A DNA stretch of 48,354 nt from Burkholderiales bacterium PBB3 (GTDB lineage: Bacteria; Pseudomonadota; Gammaproteobacteria; Burkholderiales; Burkholderiaceae_C). The stretch spans positions 1 through 48,354 of the forward strand of contig NKIK01000034.1 of the NCBI GenBank assembly GCA_002256115.1. Reading direction: 5' to 3'. The notes under the pieces are model-generated. The model was not told the DNA's origin and did no database searches. It saw only the letters and a list, made by a program, of their open reading frames with translations. Within the stretch, counting starts at the first letter, position 1. Every line of letters starts with the position of its first letter. Both the position numbers and the translations under genes were made by a program. Positions 36,091-42,627 of the stretch are shown one piece after another.

Positions 36091-37551
36091 ATGATCACCC
36101 GCGAACCCACAATCGAACGCTTGGCCACGGCCAAGTCCCTGCTGCTGACCCCCTTTGGGCTGGACGAGAGCCATCTCACCCAAGCGCTGAATGAAATCAA
36201 GGCCTACCAGGTGGACGAGGCCGACCTCTACTTTCAGTACACCCGTTCTGAGGGTTGGAGCCTGGAAGAGGGCATCGTCAAAACCGGCTCTTTCAGCATC
36301 GACCAGGGCGTGGGCGTGCGCGCCGTCAGTGGTGAGAAGACTGCGTTTGCCTACTCCGACGACATCTCGCAAGCGTCTTTGCTAGACGCCGCGCGCACCG
36401 TGCGCACCATCTCCAGCGCGGGCCAAACCAAGCGCACGAAGACGGCTACCCAAAAAATCGCGGGCAGCCGCAGTCTCTACCCGGGCGTGGACCCGATTGC
36501 TACGCTGGACAGCACCACCAAAGTAGCGCTCCTGGGCAAGGTAGAAAAACTGGCGCGCGCCAAAGACCCGCGCGTCATTCAGGTAATGGCCGGGCTGGCC
36601 AGCGAATACGACGTGGTGCTGGTGGCCCGTGCTGACGGCACGATTGCCGCCGATGTGCGCCCCCTGGTGCGCCTGAGCGTGAGTGTGATTGCCGAGCAAA
36701 AAGGCCGCCGCGAATCGGGCTCCAGCGGTGGCGGTGGCCGCTTCGGCCTGGCTTACTTCAGCGACGAGCAGATTGAAAAATACGTCAACGAAGCCGTGCA
36801 CGCGGCGCTGACGAATTTGGAAGCGCGCCCTGCGCCCGCTGGTGAAATGACGGTGGTGCTGGGCTCGGGCTGGCCCGGCATCTTGCTGCACGAAGCCATT
36901 GGCCACGGGCTGGAGGGCGACTTCAACCGCAAGGGCAGCAGCGCCTTCAGCGGCCGCATTGGCCAGCGCGTGGCTGCCAAGGGCGTCACGGTGCTGGACG
37001 ACGGCACCATTGCCGACCGCCGTGGCTCGCTCAATGTGGACGACGAAGGCAACACCAGTCAGCGCAATGTGCTGATTGAAGACGGCATTCTCAAAGGCTA
37101 TATCCAGGACAGCATGAATGCGCGCCTGATGGGTGTGGCACCCACCGGCAATGGCCGACGCGAAAGCTACGCCCACGTGCCCATGCCCCGCATGACCAAT
37201 ACCTACATGCTGGGTGGCGACAAAGACCCGCAGGAAATCATAGCCAGTATCAAGAAAGGCCTGTACGCCCCCAACTTTGGCGGTGGGCAGGTGGACATCA
37301 CCAGCGGCAAGTTTGTGTTCTCGGCCTCTGAGGCGTATTGGGTAGAAAACGGCAAGATTCTCTACCCGGTTAAGGGGGCCACCATCGTAGGCAACGGCCC
37401 GGAGTGTCTGAAGCGCGTGGCCATGATCGGCAACGACATGAAGCTGGACCCCGGTGTGGGCACCTGCGGCAAAGAGGGCCAGAGCGTGCCCGTGGGCGTG
37501 GGCCAGCCCACGCTGCGCATTGACGGTTTGACAGTGGGTGGCACGGCCTGA
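36091..37551 (+). CDS. tldD: TldD metalloprotease subunit
   Basis: This 486-residue protein is the catalytic half of the TldD/TldE protease, which processes modified peptides and degrades unfolded short peptides. The zinc motif HEAIGHGLEGDF (HExxxH, about 267-272) is visible, with RKGSSAFSGRIGQ, DDEGNTSQRNVLIEDGILKG and the C-terminal GTCGKEGQSVPVGVGQPTLR as other family segments. The partner TldE is not in the window. It follows rodA by 122 bp, across a palindromic repeat. Confidence 0.94.
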   Translation: MITREPTIERLATAKSLLLTPFGLDESHLTQALNEIKAYQVDEADLYFQYTRSEGWSLEEGIVKTGSFSIDQGVGVRAVSGEKTAFAYSDDISQASLLDAARTVRTISSAGQTKRTKTATQKIAGSRSLYPGVDPIATLDSTTKVALLGKVEKLARAKDPRVIQVMAGLASEYDVVLVARADGTIAADVRPLVRLSVSVIAEQKGRRESGSSGGGGRFGLAYFSDEQIEKYVNEAVHAALTNLEARPAPAGEMTVVLGSGWPGILLHEAIGHGLEGDFNRKGSSAFSGRIGQRVAAKGVTVLDDGTIADRRGSLNVDDEGNTSQRNVLIEDGILKGYIQDSMNARLMGVAPTGNGRRESYAHVPMPRMTNTYMLGGDKDPQEIIASIKKGLYAPNFGGGQVDITSGKFVFSASEAYWVENGKILYPVKGATIVGNGPECLKRVAMIGNDMKLDPGVGTCGKEGQSVPVGVGQPTLRIDGLTVGGTA

Positions 37552-37615
37552 ACGGCTAGGTGCAGCCGCATTGCGCCCACCTTTTGCGCACCCCACGGAT
37601 GCCCACAGATGACAT

Positions 37616-38245
37616 ATGGCCTCTGAACCATCACACCCGCCGACTGGCCCCAAAGCATTTCAGTCCACCCGGCCACTGAGCGCAGCAGACAGCAGTTGGC
37701 CTTCGTCCGGTGCATTTGCCGCCGCGCGGGATACCGAATCCCCAGGCCCCAGCTCACGCAGCTTTGGTGATTTCAGCGAGTTTTTGCGCGCATCGGTGGC
37801 TGATGAAGAGTCCTTGCAAATGGGTGAAAGCCTGCAGGATTTGGCGGCACAGATTGAGTCGATTGCGGAAGCCTGGCGCTTGCCGCATCCGGATGGCAGC
37901 TGGCTCGCGCCGGGTCTGCTGGCTTTGCTGGAGGCCTTGCGTGAACACCACCGTATGCTGCTGGATCTGAACCGTGACTGGGACCGTTTTATCGAGTTCA
38001 AAGCACATCTGGCATCGCTGAACCAGTTTCGCACCCACGTGACCCAGTGGGCCGGTGTCGTTCAGCAGCCGGGCGCGCAGCCGCCAGCGTTGTCGGAGTT
38101 TGATGTCAGCGCCTGGCGCATGCTGGGTGCAGGCGCTTTGCTGCTGGATGTGTACGAGCAGTCCAGCAAAGTGCAGGGCACTGACGCCGCAGCCCCCAGC
38201 AGTGCCTGGTCGCGGCTGATGGTTTGGATTCGCAACGAAGACTAA
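37616..38245 (+). CDS. Unknown 209-residue protein
   Basis: I do not recognise it. The first about 50 residues are Ser/Pro-rich and probably disordered (HPPTGPKAFQSTRPLSAADS). Residues 50-150 are helical (LQMGESLQDLAAQIESIAEA; LLALLEALREHHRMLLDLNR), followed by a helix with hydrophobic face (WRMLGAGALLLDVYEQS). There is no signal peptide or clear membrane segment. Its stop codon TAA forms the first bases of palindromic element C. It is convergent with the next small gene. Confidence 0.55.
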   Translation: MASEPSHPPTGPKAFQSTRPLSAADSSWPSSGAFAAARDTESPGPSSRSFGDFSEFLRASVADEESLQMGESLQDLAAQIESIAEAWRLPHPDGSWLAPGLLALLEALREHHRMLLDLNRDWDRFIEFKAHLASLNQFRTHVTQWAGVVQQPGAQPPALSEFDVSAWRMLGAGALLLDVYEQSSKVQGTDAAAPSSAWSRLMVWIRNED

Positions 38246-38346
38246 GCGCCTGGGTGGCAGAGCGCTTTGCTTCATCACCTCAGTTAGCCCCGGCCTGCGG
38301 CCTCCTCCTTTTACCTGCGCAAAACGCTCTGCTACCCAAGCGCTTA
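38243..38346 (+). repeat. Variable-arm palindromic element, copy C (104 bp)
   Basis: Arms of 28 bp (38243-38270 and 38319-38346), starting TAAGCGC, match with three transitions. The core has TTAGCCCCGGCCTGCGGCC and CTCCTCCTTTTACCTGC. It exactly fills the gap between two convergent genes and starts at the stop codon of the upstream one, so it probably ends transcription from both sides. Confidence 0.85.
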
Positions 38347-38351
38347 GGTTC

Positions 38352-38612
38352 TCAGGTGATCTTGAACACCGTGCGCACTGTCTTGGCGCCTGCCTTTTGC
38401 TCATAGACCGCCCACTGCTTGATGCCTTTGACCAGCACCAGCATACTGATGTCTTTGACCGGCTTCTTAGCGCTGAGCTGAGCGGTAACCCAATCTTGCA
38501 CGTGCGGAAAGTAAGCGCCCTCCTTGCCTGTGGGGATGAGGAGTTCTTTGTCCGCAATTTGGCCTGCGGAGGTGACGAGGAGTTCGGTGGCGGGCATGGG
38601 GGCTATTTTCAA
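38352..38612 (-). CDS. Unknown 86-residue protein
   Basis: The sequence (MKIAPMPATELLVTSAGQIA ... HVQDWVTAQLSAKKPVKDIS ... VRTVFKIT) has mixed alpha/beta character and no signal peptide, membrane segment or known motif. It is bounded by palindromic element C on its 3' side and by the divergent leader peptide of the DAHP synthase gene, 18 bp away from its start. The coding call rests on frame length and an ordinary composition only. Confidence 0.5.
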   Translation of the reverse strand: MKIAPMPATELLVTSAGQIADKELLIPTGKEGAYFPHVQDWVTAQLSAKKPVKDISMLVLVKGIKQWAVYEQKAGAKTVRTVFKIT

Positions 38613-38630
38613 CTGTGCTACAGTCTTCTA

Positions 38631-38699
38631 ATGCATTCCGCACATTTCTTTTTTAGCTACTTTTGGTTCTCAAGCGCTTTAGGCGGTAGAGAGATCTGA
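38631..38699 (+). CDS. Aromatic-residue leader peptide of the DAHP synthase gene
   Basis: The 22-codon frame starts at ATG 38631 and ends at TGA 38697. Residues 5-13 are HFFFSYFWF, giving five Phe, one Tyr and one Trp in eight consecutive codons (38646-38669). This is the pattern of attenuation leaders such as those for pheA. A ribosome stalled on these codons would leave 38682 onward free to form an antiterminator. TACAGT at 38619-38624 could be the -10 element, which would make the mRNA start near the ATG; no clear ribosome site is seen. Confidence 0.82.
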   Translation: MHSAHFFFSYFWFSSALGGREI

Positions 38700-38742
38700 A
38701 CGTATCCAAAAGAAAAACGTCCTGAATCTTCTAAAAACCGCC
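38682..38742 (+). promoter_or_regulatory. Predicted antiterminator of the aromatic attenuator
   Basis: GGCGGT (38682-38687, inside the leader frame) is complementary to ACCGCC (38737-38742), which is the 5' arm of the terminator. The helix continues imperfectly: AGAGAGATCTGAACG (38688-38702) against CGTCCTGAATCTTCT (38718-38732). The two structures are mutually exclusive. A ribosome reaching the leader stop would cover the first arm and let the terminator form. Confidence 0.75.
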
Positions 38743-38765
38743 GGAGCCACCGGCGGTTTTTTTTT
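38734..38765 (+). terminator. Rho-independent terminator (attenuator) upstream of aroG
   Basis: Stem AAAACCGCCGG (38734-38744) pairs perfectly with CCGGCGGTTTT (38750-38760) around the loop AGCCA, followed by nine T (38757-38765). It lies 44 bp before the DAHP synthase start, so it would terminate the leader transcript when aromatic amino acids are plentiful. Confidence 0.88.
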
Positions 38766-38809
38766 GCGGTTTTCATTTGTCGGTTTCATTTGTACCTGGA
38801 GTTCTGTTT

Positions 38810-39964
38810 ATGCCAACCAAAGCCTCTTCCGCTTCTGCCGCTTCTTCTTCGTCATCGTCTGATGCCTGGTATCCCCACGGTGCCCGCCCCGCAGACCGTA
38901 CCAGCCAGACCGACGACGAACGCATTCAGAACATCACCGTGTTGCCACCTCCTGAACATTTGATCCGCTTCTTCCCCATCCAGGGCACGCCTGTGGAAGC
39001 GCTGATCACCGACACCCGAAAACGCATCCACAACATCATGGTTGGCAAAGACGACCGCCTGTTGGTCATCATCGGGCCCTGCTCGATCCATGACCCGGCC
39101 GCTGCTGTGGAATACGCGCGCCGCCTGAAAGAGCAGCGCGTCAAATACGCCGACACGCTGGAAATCGTGATGCGCGTGTATTTCGAAAAACCCCGCACCA
39201 CCGTGGGCTGGAAAGGGCTGATCAACGACCCCTACCTGGACGAAAGCTTCCGCATTGACGAAGGCCTGCGCATTGCGCGCCAATTGTTGATCGAGATCAA
39301 CCGCCTGGGCTTGCCAGCGGGTAGCGAGTTTCTGGATGTGATCTCGCCGCAGTATCTGGGCGACCTGATCGCCTGGGGCGCGATTGGCGCGCGCACGACC
39401 GAGAGCCAGGTGCACCGTGAATTGGCCTCAGGTCTCTCCGCACCTATCGGCTTCAAGAATGGCACTGATGGCAACATCAAAATCGCGACTGACGCGATCC
39501 AGGCGGCGGCGGGTGGACACCACTTTTTGTCGGTGCACAAAAACGGCCAGGTGGCGATTGTGCAAACCAATGGCAATAAGGACTGCCACGTGATTTTGCG
39601 CGGCGGCAAAGCGCCCAATTACGATGCCAAGAGCGTGGCCGAAGCCTGCGCCGAGCTGAGCAAAGCCAAGCTGAACCCGACACTGATGGTGGATTGCAGC
39701 CACGCCAACAGCAGCAAACAACACGAAAAGCAGCTCGAAGTGGCGCGTGATATTGCGTCGCAAATTGCCTCGGGCTCGCGCAGCGTGTTTGGCGTGATGA
39801 TTGAGAGCCACCTGACCGCGGGCGCACAAAAATTCACCCCCGGTAAAGACGATGCCAACGCTTTGGAATATGGCAAAAGCATTACCGATGCCTGCCTGGG
39901 CTGGGATGACTCGCTGGCCTCTTTGGATGCGTTGGCGCAATCCGTCAAGGCGCGGCGCAAGTAG
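38810..39964 (+). CDS. aroG: 3-deoxy-7-phosphoheptulonate (DAHP) synthase, class I
   Basis: This 384-residue AroF/G/H-type enzyme condenses phosphoenolpyruvate and erythrose-4-phosphate, the first step of aromatic amino acid synthesis. A Ser/Ala-rich N-terminal tail (about 25 residues) precedes the conserved fold: LLVIIGPCSIHDPAAAVEYA, YFEKPRTTVGWKGLINDPYL, GARTTESQVHRELASGLSAP, MVDCSHANSSKQHEKQ and VFGVMIESHLTAG. ATG 38810 has GGAG 8 nt upstream and is preferred over TTG 38777. Control by a ribosome-mediated attenuator is strongly suggested by the leader. The allosteric class (Phe, Tyr or Trp) cannot be told from the sequence. Confidence 0.93.
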   Translation: MPTKASSASAASSSSSSDAWYPHGARPADRTSQTDDERIQNITVLPPPEHLIRFFPIQGTPVEALITDTRKRIHNIMVGKDDRLLVIIGPCSIHDPAAAVEYARRLKEQRVKYADTLEIVMRVYFEKPRTTVGWKGLINDPYLDESFRIDEGLRIARQLLIEINRLGLPAGSEFLDVISPQYLGDLIAWGAIGARTTESQVHRELASGLSAPIGFKNGTDGNIKIATDAIQAAAGGHHFLSVHKNGQVAIVQTNGNKDCHVILRGGKAPNYDAKSVAEACAELSKAKLNPTLMVDCSHANSSKQHEKQLEVARDIASQIASGSRSVFGVMIESHLTAGAQKFTPGKDDANALEYGKSITDACLGWDDSLASLDALAQSVKARRK

Positions 39965-40004
39965 AGGGGAGCGTGACTCCGCGAATCCACAGCCCCGAGT
40001 CGTT

Positions 40005-40047
40005 TGATGCCAAATAGGCGTTTCAGGCCGTGGATAGTGCGGGAGCA
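40005..40047 (-). repeat. Dispersed repeat, copy f, left half (split by the IS)
   Basis: The sequence GCCAAATAGGCG, then GGCCGTGGATAGTGCGGGAGCA, matches copies c, d and g on the opposite strand. It breaks off exactly after GGGAGCA at 40047, where the IS begins. The missing half continues at 41502. Confidence 0.8.
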
Positions 40048-40135
40048 ATGGGATGGACGCTCCCACCTTAACGGCATCGCAATGTGCCAAAGTGGAGGTG
40101 TCTACCAACCACTTAAACCGACAGGAGCGTCCACC

Positions 40136-41176
40136 ATGAAGGTTACAACACTGGGCATCGATCTGGCAAAGAACGTCTTCCAACTCCACGGCGTCAACGC
40201 GTACGGCAAGACCATTCTTAAGAAGCAATTAAAGCGCGAGCAAATGGCCGCGTTCTTTGTGAACCTGCCCCCCTGCTTGATTGGCATGGAAGCCTGTGGC
40301 AGCGCCCACTACTGGGCGCGCAAACTCCAAGACTTAGGCCACACCGTCAAACTCATGGCCCCCCAATTCGTCAAACCCTACGTCAAATCCAATAAAAACG
40401 ACGCAGCCGATGCAGAAGCCATCTGCGAGGCAGTAGCCCGCCCCAACATGCGCTTTGTACCCATCAAGAGCGTTGAGCAGCAAAGCGTGCTGGCATTGCA
40501 CACGGTGCGCCAAAGCTTCGTCAAAGCCAGAACCGCCCAGGCCAACCAGATCAGAGGCCTGCTGGCAGAAGTCGGCCTGATCATTCCCCAAGGCATAGGG
40601 CACATCGCCCGCCGAGTCCCCGAACTCCTGGAAGACGCCAGCAACGAACTGCCTGGCACCTTTAGACTCCTGATCCAACGCCTCTTGGACCACCTCAAGG
40701 TCTTGGACACCCAAGTCGATGAGCTAGAGACCCAGATCGTCAAGTGGCATCGCAGCAGTGCACTGAGCAGCAAACTCGCAGGCGTACCCGGCATTGGCCC
40801 CATCACCGCCAGCGCTTTGGTAGCCACCATTGGGGATGCCAAGAACTTTGACAACGGCAGACAAGTATCGGCCTGGCTGGGTTTGGTGCCACGCCAGCAT
40901 TCCAGTGGGGGCAAGCAAAACCTGCTGGGAATCAGCAAGCGGGGTGACACCTACTTGCGCACCTTGTTGATCCACGGTGCACGTTCGGTGATTCACTGGC
41001 AGAGCAAGAGAGCAGAGACTGACGCCTGCAGTTGGGTCGCTGGAGTCCTTGCGCGGCGTAACAAGAACGTGGCTGCGGTGGCGCTGGCCAACAAGAACGC
41101 GCGCATTGTGTGGGCGTTGATGGCGTACGACAGGGAGTTCCGCAGTGACTACGTGGCCGCCAGGGCGACCCCGTAA
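40136..41176 (+). CDS. IS110/IS1111 DEDD transposase (recombinase)
   Basis: This 346-residue recombinase has a RuvC-like DEDD domain with D9 (LGIDLAKNVFQLHG), E52 (GMEACGSAHYW), D89 and D92 (KNDAADAEAI). The C-terminal Transposase_20 domain (LAGVPGIGPITASALVATIG) carries the nucleophilic Ser in PRQHSSGGKQNLLG near residues 256-257. All catalytic residues are present, so it should be active. ATG 40136 has AGGAG 8 nt upstream; the open frame extends further upstream into the IS end and old flank. Known relatives use a bridge/seek RNA to choose both target and donor. Confidence 0.93.
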   Translation: MKVTTLGIDLAKNVFQLHGVNAYGKTILKKQLKREQMAAFFVNLPPCLIGMEACGSAHYWARKLQDLGHTVKLMAPQFVKPYVKSNKNDAADAEAICEAVARPNMRFVPIKSVEQQSVLALHTVRQSFVKARTAQANQIRGLLAEVGLIIPQGIGHIARRVPELLEDASNELPGTFRLLIQRLLDHLKVLDTQVDELETQIVKWHRSSALSSKLAGVPGIGPITASALVATIGDAKNFDNGRQVSAWLGLVPRQHSSGGKQNLLGISKRGDTYLRTLLIHGARSVIHWQSKRAETDACSWVAGVLARRNKNVAAVALANKNARIVWALMAYDREFRSDYVAARATP

Positions 41177-41329
41177 TCACAGCGGTCGATGACTCAGACG
41201 ATGACAGGCTAGGCTAGCGCTTGGGGATTACAGGCTAGGGCAACAGGCAAAAGGAGCAAAACTGAACCACCGATTGCGCAGGCGATCATGAAGTGATGGC
41301 AAGACAGGTCAGACCGTGGTGGGCAAAAC

Positions 41330-41440
41330 CCGTAGTAGCTGCAGCACTGTGAGTGCGTGGGAGCAATAGAGGAGCCGACCAGCGAATCCCATCAGGGACA
41401 GTGACGGGGAGTCACACCTAAAGTCCGAATGTACGGGTGC
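41330..41440 (+). ncRNA. Predicted bridge/seek RNA region of the IS1111 element
   Basis: Within the 3' non-coding region, TAGTAGCTGC (41333-41342) is complementary to the target right half GCAGCTATTA (one G-T wobble). GGGAGCA (41359-41365) equals the target left half 40041-40047. The two flank a GCACT/AGTGC hairpin. Further down, ATCCCAT (41386-41392) is complementary to the IS left end ATGGGAT (40048-40054), and ATGTAC (41429-41434) equals the IS right end (41495-41500). The order in both pairs is the same: complement of the right half first, sense of the left half second. Boundaries of the RNA are a guess. Confidence 0.62.
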
Positions 41441-41501
41441 AATCTTTACCTTCGAGCCAGAATGAATTGAGAGCTTGGCAAACCGGGAGCGTCCATGTAC
41501 A

Positions 41502-41520
41502 GCTATTATTTCAATAGCAT
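41502..41520 (-). repeat. Dispersed repeat, copy f, right half
   Basis: AGCTATTATTTCAATAGCA directly after the IS end continues the repeat interrupted at 40047. Joined, the two halves read GGGAGCA/GCTATTATTTC, closely matching the reverse complement of copies a and d (AGCTCCTAATTCAATAGCAT). Confidence 0.78.
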
Positions 41521-41533
41521 TTTAAAGGAAGCC

Positions 41534-42013
41534 ATGATGGTATTGACCCCGATGACGGAAGCGCAGTTCCAGCACTACCTGGCAGAGTCGATCCCGGCCT
41601 ATGCACAAGACAAGATCGAATCCGGCCAGTGGGCCGCTGCGCAGGCGCTGGCCTTGGCCACGCAGTCGATGCAAGAGTCATTGCCACAGGGGCTGGCCAC
41701 GCCCGACAACTATTTGTACACAATGCAAAACGGCCCAAGCAACACGGTGGTGGGCATGCTGTGGATTGCCGCGCAGCAGCGGGGCGAGCGCAAGGTGGCC
41801 TATGTCTATGACGTGATCGTGCATGCAGCGCACCGCCGCCAGGGGCATGCCTCGGCGGCTTTTGTCGCGCTGGAGCAAGAGGTGTTGGCGCTGGGCCTGT
41901 CGGGTATCGGCTTGCATGTGTTCGCCCACAACACGGCGGCCCATGCGCTGTACCTGAAGTTGGGCTATGCGGCGACCAATATCAATATGTTCAAGGTGCT
42001 GGCAGACGCCTGA
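41534..42013 (+). CDS. GNAT-family N-acetyltransferase
   Basis: The 159-residue protein has the GNAT acetyl-CoA core VAYVYDVIVHAAHRRQGHAS (pyrophosphate loop RRQGHA near 110) followed by AAFVALEQEVLALGLSGIGL and NTAAHALYLKLGYAATNINM. The substrate is unknown. AAGGA lies just upstream, and ATG 41534 or 41537 are both possible. The IS ends only 32 bp before the start, so the original promoter has probably been separated and expression may depend on the IS end. Confidence 0.83.
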   Translation: MMVLTPMTEAQFQHYLAESIPAYAQDKIESGQWAAAQALALATQSMQESLPQGLATPDNYLYTMQNGPSNTVVGMLWIAAQQRGERKVAYVYDVIVHAAHRRQGHASAAFVALEQEVLALGLSGIGLHVFAHNTAAHALYLKLGYAATNINMFKVLADA

Positions 42014-42054
42014 GCGGTGCTTGCAAGCGCGCGCCATGTTCTGCGTGCTGGGGC

Positions 42055-42525
42055 TTAACCCGCCGCAGGGGGTGGGAGTTGGGCGAGCACCCAGGCTTGG
42101 GCCTCGGGCAGGGTCGCAAAGATCTGAAACGGGCGCCGGATATCCCGGTAAATTTTTCGGTAATGTTGCGCCATGATGATGTTGCCTTCTACATCAGGCC
42201 CCATCACAAATGCAGTCGCCACCGGGATCATGAAGTCGGGTTTGGGGGCCGCCATGATGGCGGCGTAGCGGGCAATACCGTCGGGGCTGGTCATGGCACT
42301 GATGCAGATGGTGGCAATGCTCACCCACGCGCCCTGGGGCTTGGCCGCCAGTAAAAAATCTCGCTGGGCGATAGCCAGCGAATCCAGCAACTCGGTGTTG
42401 AACGGCCCCGTCGCTTGGTAATGAATCACACGACCCTCCATACGGATGTCTATGACGCCGTGCTGGTTAAACGGCGAGATATTCACCTGGGCAGTGCTAC
42501 CAATGGCGGGCGTGGCGTTGGGCAT
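42055..42525 (-). CDS. Unknown 156-residue protein
   Basis: I do not recognise it with confidence. The sequence (VNISPFNQHGVIDIRMEGRV, YQATGPFNTELLDSLAIAQR, KPQGAWVSIATICISAMTSP, IMAQHYRKIYRDIRRPFQIF) has an alternating strand/helix pattern and ends with a helix ATLPEAQAWVLAQL that resembles the last helix of SpoIIAA/STAS-like folds. It is cytoplasmic with no signal. It is convergent with the GNAT gene and 102 bp downstream of mpl on the same strand. Confidence 0.55.
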   Translation of the reverse strand: MPNATPAIGSTAQVNISPFNQHGVIDIRMEGRVIHYQATGPFNTELLDSLAIAQRDFLLAAKPQGAWVSIATICISAMTSPDGIARYAAIMAAPKPDFMIPVATAFVMGPDVEGNIIMAQHYRKIYRDIRRPFQIFATLPEAQAWVLAQLPPPAAG

Positions 42526-42627
42526 GGGTGGGCGGTGTGTAGTCGGGGTGTTGTGTCGGTGGTGTCCGTCTATGTTAGTGGCAGATGGGCTTGGATATTG
42601 CTGCTGCGCAGCATGCGTGGGCTGCGG

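Larger units (their letters stand above)
40048..41501 (+). mobile_element. IS110-family insertion sequence, IS1111 group
   Basis: This 1,454-bp element sits inside dispersed repeat f. Subterminal inverted repeats ATGGACGCTCCC (40053-40064) and GGGAGCGTCCAT (41485-41496) match perfectly over 12 bp, the hallmark of the IS1111 group. The dinucleotide CA is present at both junctions (40046-40047 and 41500-41501), as expected of the IS110 core. One transposase is flanked by only 88 bp on the left but 325 bp of non-coding sequence on the right, where IS1111-group elements encode their guide RNA. It appears intact. Confidence 0.88.

Noticed and set aside
36382..37653. Minus-strand open frame of 423 codons opposite tldD
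   Set aside because: It is a shadow of tldD caused by high GC; composition is skewed and there is no recognisable domain.
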